DNA of 64,000 bases, taken from Rhopalosiphum padi. Taxonomy: Eukaryota > Arthropoda > Insecta > Hemiptera > Aphididae. The DNA lies in NCBI RefSeq assembly GCF_020882245.1, contig NC_083598.1, forward strand, positions 1,791,178 to 1,855,177, read 5' to 3'. Within the stretch, counting starts at the first letter, position 1; the number at the start of each line of letters is the position of its first letter. The position numbers and the translations under genes are program-made. Shown here in pieces: positions 12,101 through 26,000 of this stretch. The notes beneath the pieces are model-generated. The model was not told the origin of the DNA. It searched no databases and was given only the letters and a program-made list of their open reading frames with translations.

Positions 12101-15100
12101 AAAATATAAAAAATAATGTTAATACTAGTTATTATCTTATATCTAAAAATATTGATTATAAAAACTTAGTAGGTATTACTTCTATCTCCAAGATTAAACT
12201 TACAATGTAAAATAACTTATACTTTAAACTACTGGAACTTTTTCAAGTAGGCAAATACAATAGAGAAAATTATTAAAATGTTAAGAAAATATCGATTAAC
12301 TCATATTATTGAGCTAAATTAGAGGTCATGGCATTTGATGAAATAGTAGTTTAAATAACATATGAGGTATGCTTAATACATAATATTCATAGCTGTCCCT
12401 CGATAATTTGCCAATTTTACTATAGCAATATTGGTTAAGTGGCATACCTAAATATACGTATTTACAGTTTACACTAACGTCTATACAGAACAATCTATAA
12501 AAATAGAACTGAGAATAATTCAAATGTTTTTTTTGTTTTCTAGTATGTTATGCCTGGCCTACACCAAACTGACTATAATAGATTCCATATAATTTGAATA
12601 GTATAAAAATCAAAAACTTCAAAATGAAAATATAAATCTATTAATAGGTATTACAATTATCCTCCAAACTAATTTAACAGTTGCATGTAAATTCATTAAA
12701 AATCAATATTTTGTGTTTTTAATAAATAATAATATATAGTATTTACATGACTACGTTGATAATACTTTATTGCTGTATAATATGTAAAAGTTAAGTCTAA
12801 TACTAATCGTAAGCAAAATTTTAGATTTTGATTCAAGTTTTTTAATAAAATATATATCATAATAATTTCTTAAGCGAACTATTTTTTATTGTATAACATT
12901 TTTATATTGAACATTTTTGTGTTTTTAAAATAGATAAATGAAACTAATACAACCATAAAATCACGAAATCTTGTTTTTACTATTATGCAGTATAACAGTA
13001 ACAGTACCCTCTACCCTAAACAAACAATAACGTTGTTAACATTAACATTTTATATAGTAAATATTTCCATTTAACATTCTCGATGTAAACGCAGTTTCCA
13101 ATTTGTTGCCGATATTCATATTATACTAGTCGCTAAATTAAAAAAAAAAACAACAACAACAAATTGCTGTTGTGTTGTTTTTTCAGCAGATTCTAAACCT
13201 ATTATATTAGCAATTACGTGGCAAATTTTAGCTTAATTTTTATTAGAAGACGAAATAAGTTATTTAAGTATATTTTCTTCTTAAAGTTTAAAAAATTAAT
13301 TTAATTTAATATTTTTTAAGTTATTGGCTAACCAGTAAATCAAAACTATTTTTTAAAAAATAATCTAAGAAGTTATATTAATTATTGATATGAATAGCTA
13401 GACTACTAATAATTATCAATACTGTCTTTATTTATTCAGAATAATCAATATTACAAAACTCGTATTTGGGAATATTCTGCCAGCTTTGGTGTACCTAGTA
13501 ATTACTAATTATACAAGAAAAATTATTTTGATGTATAACGGTTGTTGGGATACTTTTGTTGACGATTTTTAAAGCTAATATTATACTATTTAATAAAATA
13601 AAGAATGATATTATGTGGATAGGTCAAGAAATCTTCATTTTTTTTACTACGTATTTTTCAATGCAGATGAATGACAATAATTTTGAAAAATATGAGATAC
13701 TTACTACTTTTTTAAAATTAAAAACTGTTTTGTAAGTTTCGTTATATTTTGTTGAATTAAAAAAGATAGTAAAAATGTGAGTCTAAATTTTTTTACTACC
13801 TAATTTGAACTATTAAGGAAGAACAAAAAATAACCAATAAAATTATGACATATTGAAAATATTAAATTATATTTTATACTTTTTCTTTTTTCCAATAATT
13901 ATTTTAATCAACTTAGTTTACAAGGTGTTATAACTGTTATAAATATATATTATCTGACTATTAAGTATTACTTGGTAGATAATAATCCTTTTACTCGTGA
14001 ATAAAATATTAAAATATAAATCTTCACAAAAAAAAACAGTAATAGGCATTAGTAAACATTTATAATTAAACCATTACAGATACTCATATTATATCTTTCA
14101 GGAAGTAGTGCAAAATGTCCAACGAGTTTCCCCACGTGTAGTAGTTTATCATTAAAAATGTAATCTTCTTTAACTACCTATGTGGCTATGTAATGGTAAT
14201 TTAGTAAATAAATTTAACAAAACTGTCAAGTAAAATAATTACAATATTAGTTCCAATACAAATCAAGAATCATGAAATTAAACCATAACAAACATTACTC
14301 AATACTTAACATCATAGGCGTGCGTAGATTGGATTTTAGTGGCAGCATGAGATTAATCTAATCCGACTTATTATCCAATAGAATATTGGAAAAATAAGGC
14401 TTTTGGCGTACGTTGTTGAAATAGGTTACGTAAATTCACGCTAATTACATGCTAATATTATTGTCGTAGAAAAATATTCTAAGTTGAATTTTTAACATAT
14501 TATGGGGTAGGACTAGCTTTACTTTTTATTGGAAAAAAAGACCCCCATAATAATCCAACATTTCAGTTAGTAAGGAGAGGGTTGTAGAAATGTTCCAACA
14601 TTTTTTTTAAAAATTTATTAATATTGTTTTTATTATAATGTACAATTTACATAATTTGTAAAAGTAAAATATTAAAACAATATGGTTGATATAAATAGTC
14701 TGCTTATTTAAAAATAAAAGTTGAATTTAAATTAAATAAAACACATTAATCATAGTTTAACAATAATTAAAAATATGTCCACTTCCGAGTTGATAATTTC
14801 ACCTAACCTTCAGATATCATTAGCGGTGCATTGTGCACCAGTTTAAAAGTAGATTAAGACAGGCAGTCCCGAGGTAAGAATTTGGTAAGGATTCACAGCA
14901 AAGTATTTTTATTTAAATTTGTGTAAGTACCTAGACTGAAAACAATTTGACCTATTTATAAATAACTTTTTTCTTTTTCAATCAAAAATGACCTAACCAT
15001 GTATAGGATTTCCATTGTGAGTGTATATGAAAACGTATACTCGTACAGTATATTATTATTAGACTACAACTTATATAATATTGAAACATAAATATTAAAT

Positions 15101-15599
15101 CGAGCACGATGTGACTCATACTTTCTTATCACATTTGAAATACATCAGCTGATATCAGTGAGTTTTGCAACGGTATTATAATATGAACTATGAACGAACC
15201 ACCAACCGGCAACCACCGAGAAGCAATAATTTCAAATTATTAATTGTTGATGTATAGGTATTTAGTTGATCGTGACGTTACTAAACGTAAAATAATATAA
15301 TTAATTCTTATTTGAAATGTATTTTTTTTAATAATTTATACATTGTCTATGAAATCGGTGAAGGTCTTAAACGGTGACCGGTCGTAGTCATTGTGACCTG
15401 TTGTTACTCGATAGGGTCTGACTAGATTTCTAGACGTGACACTCGAAAATATAAAATAATAACACAAAAGAATATATTCTTTCGTAACGACTGAAAACTA
15501 CGGTAACGACAAACAAACAATAATTCAAAATTAAAATATCAATCTATTATTCACTTGAGAACGAACAACGTTAGCATATTATTGAAGTGGCGATTAAAA
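9101..15599. other. AT-rich intergenic stretch with small GC-richer patches
   Basis: No gene is recognised. GC-richer patches stand out at about 9120-9290, 9495-9610, 10030-10110, 10375-10510 and 11440-11530. They are not open frames and match no tRNA or rRNA that I can see. The patch near 10060 contains the inverted pair ACCGGAA (10062-10068) and TTCCGGT (10087-10093). A fragment beginning CATAGGCGTGCGTAG near 14320 resembles the end of a hAT-like MITE. Confidence 0.6.
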
Positions 15600-16640
15600 T
15601 AATAATCAATAAATAATAATATAGGAAAACACGTGAAAACCCGGACTTGCAGGACCACAAATAGAACTTGTAAGCTAGAAAAAGGAGAAGAAAGCGAAAA
15701 CTATTCACTAACGCCTACTCCTACTAACCTCCCACCAAGTAAATCGCAACACGACCCGGTCACCGTAACCGGTCCGCGGTGGTCTGCCCCCGGACCGAAC
15801 CAAACTTGGTCATGCCGATGGTGTACGACCGACATTTATACAAATATGTTAATACATTACGCGACAACAATACTCCACCCGCCGGCCATTCACATATATT
15901 TTACTGATTAGTAATTAATAATTATCCTATTATTATTGTCACACGTCACACTGACCTGCATTATAGGTAACGGCGTGCCCTGTTCGACGGATTTCATTTT
16001 CGACTGAAAGTCTCTGTAGATATGCCTCCTTCTGTAGAAGGAACAGATACCGTTTCTGTTGCAACTGTGATGATGATAACCGTCGTTCCACATATTATTA
16101 TATTCTTATGGAAATGATGCACGTCGGTCTGAGGGGAAAAAGGCTTAAGACGGCCGACGATTACAGTTGTGTGGTTCGATTATATTATCAAATAAATTGA
16201 ATTTATAAAAGTATCGTTGAGCGATTTGGAAAAATAAAACAACAAATACGAAAAAGGTTAACTAATTAAAACATAAAAAATAATTTTTGGGATGAACACG
16301 GGTTTTGTTGCGACGATAACGAAAATTAAAATTGCAATGAAGTACAACACTCCGAGTGTTACGATCGTCACTCGTCGATCGGCAAACTTTTATCTTGGAT
16401 GTCGATTTTTTTTCGTTTGAAAAAAACGTCCGGATTACTCGCACCGCGCTGTTCACCGGCGGCGACGGCTTCGATTGGCGCAGCTTGTGGTCGACCTATC
16501 GTTGTCGCGTTGTGGTGGAGGAGGATTACGCGATGTTGCCGGTTTTCCAACGGAGGCCGTGCGTTTGTGACGATAGATAAGGGAATTTACTACTCAATGC
16601 CGACTATCCATACGTGACATTTGAAGATAATTTCAAAAAT
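15600..16640. promoter_or_regulatory. Moderately GC-rich block upstream of NALCN
   Basis: Base composition rises here before falling again near 16650. Short overlapping open frames occur on both strands with no protein similarity. The position, 0.4-1.4 kb before the NALCN start codon, suits a promoter or untranslated first exon. No specific core promoter or donor could be fixed. Confidence 0.35.
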
Positions 16641-17007
16641 TAGTCACCGTCTGCGATCGCAAACAGAATAAGCCAAAACAGACGGCAATGTCGTAAAAAA
16701 TGTACCATTAGGTTGTTTAACAAAAATATGTTTTAAAAATATTTTTTAATGTGGATTATTATTTTTTCATCCACGATCCCGCGGTTTGAATGGAGTCTGA
16801 TAAGTGTTATCAATAGTTTCCTGTTATCGTAAGAAAATAAAATAATCAATCCGAAATTCGAGTGGACGATAACGAATAACGAAATAAGAAAAGTGAATTC
16901 ACACTCCACCATCCGTTGCCGTAAACGACTCTGAAGTCCGAAGGCTAAGTCTAGACTTTTGAGGCTTAGGTTCGGAACAAAAGTGAAAATGTGAGGCATT
17001 TGGAAGC

Positions 17008-20000
17008 ATGTTGGGCCGTAAGCAAAGCATCCGGGCGGATATAATGGCTCCGGACTATGTTCAGGATGAATCTCTAAACGAGAATGCTGAAATTGATTGG
17101 GTGAATAAGGTAAGTACATTAGTCCAATCGAACATAATATTTTCTGAATGAATCCAATACGTTTGTTCTCTACAGCTTTGGGTCCGGCGGTTGATGCGTT
17201 TTTGTGCGCTGCTGAGTTTACTCTGCGTCAGTCTCAACACTCCAAAAACTTTTAAGGATTTTCCATTTCTACAGTATGCAACGTTCATCTGCGATTTTGC
17301 CGTCACTGGTCTGTATACTGCCGAAATGATAGCAAAAATGCACATTCGTGGAATATTAAAGGTATCAGTGATTTTCTTGACATTCTTAGTAATTTATATT
17401 TTATTATTGTTGTTTTTATCCAGGGAGAATCACCGTATATGAAAGACCATTGGTGTCAATTCGATGGTACGATGGCATTTTTTCTTTGGGTGTCTGTAAT
17501 CTTACAGATTTTTGAAATTGTGGAATTTTTACCCGAATTTAGTTACTTATCAATACTAAGAGCACCAAGGCCTTTTATAATGATTCGATTTATACGTGTC
17601 TTCCTAAAATTCTCTATGCCAAAATCTAGGATAAATCAAATTTTCAAGTACTTAACCTTTATATATATATATATATATATATATTTATTTATTTTCTAAT
17701 TATTTTATATTTAATTCTAGGCGATCAAGTCAACAAATCTACAATGTAACACTGTTCTTCCTGTTTTTTATGTCTTTATATGGTGTACTTGGTGTTCAAC
17801 TTTTTGGTGAAATGAAAAATCATTGTGTTCTTAATACAACAGATCCAAAGTATTTAATTATTTTTAAATATATTTATTTAATTATGTAATATGTTATTAA
17901 TTTCTCAACAGGCGTGTAACTCTTAATAATTTAGCCATACCAGACTCATTCTGTTCTAAAGAACCAGGTGCTGGATATCAGTGTCCAGAAGGTATGAAAT
18001 GTATGAAATTAGAGTTATCAAGGTACATAACTGGCTTCAGTGGATTTGATGAATTTGGTAAATTATTATACTATTAAATACTCTTAATGTCTAAACTTGA
18101 ATATCTATATTTTCTAGCAACAAGTATTTTCACTGTATATCAAGCTGCGTCACAAGAGGGTTGGGTATACATAATGTTCAGAACGTTTGATAGTCTTCCA
18201 GCCTGGAGAGCAATTTTTTACTTTTCTACATTAATATTCTTCTTAGCATGGTTAGTTAAGAATGTATTTATTGCAGTAATAACAGAGACATTTAATGAAA
18301 TGCGTGTACAATTTCAACAATTGTGGGGAAGTAGAAGACATGTTGGAAATAAAACTTCTACTGAAGTAAGATTATAAACATTTTTTATTAGTTTTACATT
18401 TTAATTTGTATTATTTAGACAATTTTAAATTTTTATTAAATTGATTACATTTATGCATAATAATGTTTTTTTAGATTTTAGTTAGTGATGAAAATGGTTG
18501 GAGATTAGTTACTCCCGAACAGAATAAACATCGAACTTTAGCATCACCATTAGGACATAAAATTCTTAATTCTGCTTGGTTTCGATTACTTGTCATGTGC
18601 ATTATACTTAGTAATGGAATTGCTATGGCTACAATGAATTTTAAGCATGATGGACGACAAAGAGAAGAATTCTATCAACAATACTATTATATTGAAGTAA
18701 TAATTTTAAATATTTATTATAAGTAAATATTTAATTTTCTATTTTATTCCAGGTTGTATATACAATAATATTTAACTTTGAAACATTATTTAAAATGGTT
18801 TTACTTGGATTTAAAGAATATTTCAAACATTCATACCACAAGTTTGAACTAATGTTAGCTGTTGGAACTACATTACATATTTTTCCACAGTTTTATTTAT
18901 CAGGGCTAACTTATTTTCAGGTTTTAAATTCTTTATCATTAAAGTAGATAATAAGATAACTGTATTCAAGTATGCATTTTAATCAAGTTATTTTTAGGTT
19001 TTAAGAATTGTTCGATTAATCAAAGCTTCACCTATGTTAGAAGATTTTGTATACAAGATATTTGGACCTGGAAAAAAATTAGGTAGCCTTATCATATTTA
19101 CTTTATGTTTATTGGTCATTTCATCAGGAATTTCTATGCAACTATTTTGTTTTTTATGCGATTTTCCAAAGTTTGAAACTTTCCCAGAAGTAAGTCTTTT
19201 ATTATAAATTATTTAAAATTGTAATATGTATTATATATTTATGTAATTATATTTTTATTTAATAGGCCTTCATGTCCATGTTTCAAATTCTTACACAAGA
19301 AGCCTGGGTTGATGTTATGGATGAAACAATGTTAAGAACTCCTAAAACATTAGTACCATTAGTTGCTGTCTACTTTATTCTCTATCATTTATTTGTCACA
19401 CTTGTAAGAAAATGATCTATTTTGGAAAATCAGATATTTTTAAAAACACCAATATTTTTTATTAGATTGTGTTAAGTCTTTTTGTTGCTGTAATTTTGGA
19501 TAACCTTGAACTTGACGAAGAATTAAAAAAATTAAAACAATTACGTTTTCGGGAACAAAGTGCTGAAATCAAAGAAACACTGCCGTTTAGACTAAGAATT
19601 TTTGAAAAATTTCCAGATCGCCCTAAAATGACCTCCATACATAAGCAACCATCGGATTTTAATTTGCCTAAAGTAATATTTCGAATTAAACTTAATTATG
19701 TATAAAAAAGAAAAATTATAATAATAATGCTATTGAATGCAAATTTTTTTTTTAGGTTCGAGAAAGTTTTATGAGACAGTTTGTTTTAGATAAAAGTGAT
19801 GAAGAAACTTCTTCAGATAATATTAATAAAGCAAGTGAAGTAGTTAAACCTCCCTTGATCACTCGTAAACAGCATCCTATGCGACTATTATCCAATCCAC
19901 CAAAAGTGCGAACGGTAACACCAGAAATTCGTAAATCAATTATTTCAAACATAATTAAGTAAATATTTTAGTATTACAACTAAAATTTAGTTTTTAGTTA

Positions 20001-23000
20001 TAATAAAATAATTATTTATTAATCATTACAGTGATTCTAATAACCAACGTTTGCTTTTGGGAGATTCAACATTTTTACCTCCAAATTCTAGTAATAAAGG
20101 TGGTTTACATGCTCAAGGCACTGTTAATAATATGCAACATACACGCATGGATCATAAAAAGTACTAATATTTATAAATATTAACTTTTGAACTATTATTA
20201 ATTATTATTATTGACAAATTTATATTTTTAATGATATCAAGGTCCATGAGACATAGTATTCGTCGGGGATCAATGAAACTCAAACAGACATATGAACACC
20301 TTATGGAAAATGGAGATATAGGTGGTATGAATCGTTTAGCTACAGCCACAAGAGCTAGACCTCATGATCTTGATATCAAGTTATTGCAAGCTAAACGACA
20401 GCAAGCAGAAATGAGGCGTAATCAACGAGAAGAAGATTTACGAGAGAATCATCCATTGTTTGACACTCCCTTATTTATTGTTCCAAGGGAATCCAAATTT
20501 CGGAAATTATGTCAGTTAATTGTATATGCTCGATATGATCTAAAACTTAGAGATCCACTCACAGGAGAAGAGCGTCAAGTTAAATATAAAGGGTTTCAGT
20601 AAGTTATATAGTTTATTCTTAACTTGCTAACCAGGGCCAGATATAGGGCAAGACAAACCAGGGCACTTGCCCTGGAAGTCTTGGTTGGAGGGCACAAAAT
20701 TACTATTAAATTGTGGCATAATAGAGGAGGGCGTTAATTTTATACTTTGCCTCAGGTAAAAACTATGCTAGATCCAGCCCTGTGGCTAACATTTTTAGTT
20801 ACACACTAAGTTTTTTTTATACAGTGTCAAATTTATCGAATAGGTCAGTGGTTTTCAACCGGTGTGCCGTGAGCGCTCTTGAAGTGTACCATGAAAACAT
20901 CATAATTAAAGTTCGGATTTTATAGCAAATGCTACTTTCTTTTGCACTGTGTTAGAAAGATAATTCTAATGTATAAATACATTTTGGATTATTCTAATTT
21001 CAATGAATTTTATTTTATTTTGCTTTTTTTCTTATTCTACTTAATTTTGATGAAAATTTTAAATTTCATATATTTTTATAATATTCTAATATTATATTAT
21101 TATTGCCAAAAATAAACTAAATTGTAATAAATTTACAACATAAAATTAAAGTTTTTATCAAAATTATCGGAATTATATTTTTATTATTACCTTAATTTGT
21201 TTCATTTAAGACAAAATATTTAAGTAAGATACAATTGTAATACAGTGGACGCCGCTTGTAAGATTCACAGATATAATGTCCAGTCGCTTATTAGACTTAA
21301 AATAGTCTGGAATGATCCGAACGTATTCAAATACATTATAAAAAATTTGGTTATAAGACTCAAATTTCGTAAAAAATAAAAAAATTTGGTTAAACTTTAG
21401 AAATAAATTGTTTTTCAAAAATTACATATTCTTTTGGGTTATTTTTAGTTTCGTTTCATGCTTTATAATGTATAACAAATTTTATCGCATTTCATATTTT
21501 TTGCAATTATCATTATTGTATATATGACTATATAAGCTCGAGAAATATATTTTGGTAATATTAGTTTATAGCTCAAAACAAACCAAAATTACAAATTTTT
21601 TTCATAAATTATAAATACATTATACATCTTTTATAATTTTTTATTAATATAGAATAATTTTTATAATATGTATTATAATTTTAATTATTTTATCAGAATT
21701 TTTAAATTCAATAATAATTATGCAATATGTAATACTATGTATAAAAGTAAATTAAAATTAAAGCAAAATATGTAATAAAATAAAATTCATAAATATATAA
21801 TTAAACTTTTTTTTTTCCTACTTCCCCTGTAAGATTCACTTTGTGCTGGTCCCAAAGTAAGTCTTATAAGCGGCGTCCACTGTATAAGGCTATTTTCAAT
21901 GTAAAAAAATATATTAGCACCCAATAGGATAAGTTTTAGTGAAAATAACTTAACTAAATATATAATAATTTTAATAAATACTTTTTTGCTTTTTTAAGGA
22001 TTTCTTTTTGCTACAAAATCCAAACCTTAGTCATAATAAAGTTATTTATCTTAGTCACTCATTCGGTTATCTAAGTATTGTTTTTAAGTATTTTATATTA
22101 AAATATTAATTTAATTGTCTTTGCTGTAAAGTAATTATGAGACATGTGTTTAAAAATGAAAAATAATAATTAAATAAATATACTTAATTGCATTTTAATT
22201 GTTTTTAGTAACTTTTTGGGATTAGTAACTTACTTAGATTGGTTAATGATATTGGTGACCACATTAAGTTGCATATCAATGATGTTTGAAACACCTTTGT
22301 ATCGTGTGATGGAAACTCCAGCTTTGCAAATAGCTGAATATGTATTTGTTTGTTTCATGAGTATGGAATTGGCTTTAAAAATTTTAGCTGATGGAGTTTT
22401 TTTTACTCCTAAAGCATATATGAAAGATGTTGCTGCTATATTAGATATATTTGTTTATGTAGTAAGTTATACATTAACATTTTAAATAAATTATGTTTTT
22501 ATATTCAATTTGTTATTACTTTAGACAAGTTTAGTATTTTTATGTTGGATGCCAACCAATGTAGCTACAAATTCGTCTGCTCATTTACTAATGATTTGCC
22601 GATGTGTACGCCCACTTCGAATATTCTCGCTAGTTCCACACATGAGGAAAGTAGTCGATGAACTTTGTCGTGGATTCAAAGAAATTTTATTGGTTAGTAC
22701 AAATTATATTTTTATAATCAAGTGGAATTAAATATATTTTTGTTTTTAGGTATCTGTACTATTGATTGTGCTGATGTTTGTATTTGCCAGTTATGGTGTT
22801 CAAATCTTTGGTGGTCGTTTAGCTCGATGTAATGATCCAGCTATTAAAGATCGTGCTCAATGTACTGGAGTTTTTATGCGTCAAATTTATGTCACAAAAA
22901 TGAAAATACAACCAGGAGAAAATGAAACTTATCCTGCCATCTTGGTACCAAGAGTTTGGTAAATATAAAATTGTTATATCATATGCTACCCATGGGTACA

Positions 23001-26000
23001 TTTTGATAAATTTCTAAAAAAAAAAAAAAAACAAATTGAGGAACTATGTATTCACGATGAAGGGCGAACCCGAGGAGGTTCAATTTCGATAATATAGGCT
23101 ACGCAATGCTGACGCTGTTTGAAGTGTTATCATTCAAAGGCTGGCTGGATGTTCGTGATATACTGATCAGCGCTTTGGGACCAGTAATGTTTGATTTGTT
23201 TGCCATGATCGGGCATGCATCTAAGAAACTTGTCATTACAAAAGCTTAGGGGTTTAGCCCTAATATAGAATCAAAGCATGGCTGGAACTGTATATTACTC
23301 ATATATTTTAAGCCTTAATTTTTTTTTATATTTTTAGTGTAATAAGACAAATAGCTTTTAATGTTATAGCTGTGAACAATTATTTTTCCAATATTTATTG
23401 ACTATTATGACAGTCTAAGGGAACCTAGATTTGTTAAGTTTTTGAGTTAAAAAGTCAATACCTTTGTGGTTGGATTTTATTTTATTTTCATAATATGCGC
23501 TTTCTAGCTTCATTTTTCTTTCTATAATAATTATTTGTTTTATGCTCAGAAAAAGATTGAATTCTTTGTTTTTCATTTAGTGTGAAAGCATGATATTATT
23601 TATTTTCATGAATACATAATATTATAAAATTATAAAATTAATTATTTTCTGTTTTATTAGATTCACGCAATATACATTCATATATTTATATTCTTGGGAT
23701 GTATGATTGGACTCACTTTATTTGTCGGTGTCGTAATTGCTAACTATTCTGAAAATAAGGGAACTGCATTACTTACTGTAGATCAAAGACGATGGTAATC
23801 CAAAAAATAAGTTGCAAACCAAATGAATATTTTATAATTAATAATTGCAGGTGTGACTTGAAGAAAAGACTGAAAATTGCTCAACCTTTACATTTACCTC
23901 CTAGACCAGATCGTAGAAAGTTCCGAGCATTTATTTATGATATCACGCAAAAAATACATTTTAAGAGATTTTTTGCAGTTATTGTGTTAATCAACAGTTG
24001 CTTACTATGTGTTTCGGTAATTTATTATTTTAATATAATTATTACATTGTACCTTTGTTATACAATATAAAAATTAATTTTTGTTATAGTGGCGGGCCGT
24101 AGACAAACATACTGAACCTTTATCATTGGTTAGTGCATTTCTGACTTTAATATTTGTAGCTGAAGTAATTATGAAAATGATAGCATTTACTGCTCGTGGT
24201 TATTGGCAGTCACGTCGGAATCGATATGATCTTTTAGTTACTGTTCTAGGAGTAATTTGGATAGTTACCCATTTTGTATTCCATGTAAATATTTGAATAC
24301 ATCTATGTTAATATTATTTTAATTTTTAAATTGTATTTACGTTGAACTTTTTTTAATTTCAGAACGAATTATCTTTTTCATTTGGCTATATAGTAGTTGT
24401 ATTACGGTTTTTTACAATCACAGGCAAACATGCAACACTTAAAATGCTCATGTTGACTGTTGGGGTTTCTGTATGTAAAAGCTTTTTCATTATATTTGGT
24501 ATGTTTCTTTTGGTGTTTTCATATGCATTGGCTGGAACTATTTTATTTGGTACTGTAAAGTATGGCGAAGGAATTGGCAGGTAATTATTATACTGAAATA
24601 TATTTAAGAATATATTTTTTTTACATTTTTATTTTTATAGACTTGCAAATTTTGGTTCTCCTGTTACTGGTGTAGCTATGCTATTTCGCATTGTTACTGG
24701 AGAAGATTGGAACAAAATCATGCATGACTGTATGATTTTACCACCACAATGTACACCCGCAGATAATTATTGGCAAACAGACTGTGGAAACTATGTAGCT
24801 GCTTTAATTTATTTCTGTTCATTTTACGTAATGATCACATACATTGTACTTAACCTATTAGTTGGTAATTTATTTTTACAATATTAATAAGACAACCAGT
24901 GTTTATTACAAAACAATATACTAACTTTTTTTGTAGCAATTATTATGGAAAATTTCTCCTTATTTTATTCAAACGAGGAGGATGCTTTGCTTTCATATGC
25001 AGATATTAGGAATTTTCAACACTCGTGGAACATTGTCGACGATACACAAGCTGGAGTCATTCAAGTATACAAAGTAAGTTAATAAGAAAATAATGATTAC
25101 TTTGTATATTTTTTGACATTGCATATTTTGTCCATAATTTAAACTGCATCTGCTAACTGTATACATGGGCGGATAGGCCTACCGGGAAACCGGGCTTTCC
25201 CAATGGGCCCCCCTTCGTATTTTGGTAATGGGGCCTTTGGTAATTAGACTGTTTTTTTTGTGTGGGGGCCCCTTTTTAAAATTTCCCGGTAGGCCAAAAA
25301 TGGCCTATCCGCCCATGACTGTATATGAAATTAACATCTTAAACATCAATAAATTTTTATGCAATAATTTTTTTTAATATTTTTATTAAAACTAAAATGT
25401 ATTTCTTAAATTAGCAACTACTTAATGTTGTTTTTTTTTAAATGTCAATCACAAAATATTTAAAATGTTTTGTATATAGGTGAAGTTTCTGTTACGCCTA
25501 TTGAAAGGTAGATTAGAAACTGATCCACAAAAAGGCAAAATGTTATTGAAACACATGTGCTACGAATTAGAAAGACTTCACAATGGACAAGAAGTAACAT
25601 TTCATGACGTTTTAAAGTAATGAAAAAAAAAAATTAAATACCATATAATATGTATTTATAATTTATTTATTTTTACATAGTATGTTATCGTACCGCACAG
25701 TTGATATAACAAAGGCTTTACAACTTGAAGAGTTAGTCGCACGTGAAGATTTTGAGGTCAATATTCAAGAAGAAGTCGCTAAACAAACCATACGTAATTG
25801 GCTTGAAGGATGTTTACGAAAAATGAGAGCAGCTAATGTAAATTGAAATGCATTTCACAAGGTATAATTATTAACGTTGATATTATTACAGAGGCAACAA
25901 GGTAGTCTATTAGCTGGCTTACGTGCTACAAATGAAATGATGCTTAGAGATTTTGAAGAAAAACAAGCTGCCAACAATGAAAAAGAAAATGAAGAAAAAG

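Noticed and set aside
15633..16617. Short open frames upstream of NALCN
   Set aside because: Overlapping on both strands, no similarity, and better explained by GC-richer promoter DNA.
23184..23660. Alternative NALCN domain III pore exon
   Set aside because: No second exon with a filter-like GW motif in the right phase is visible in this intron.
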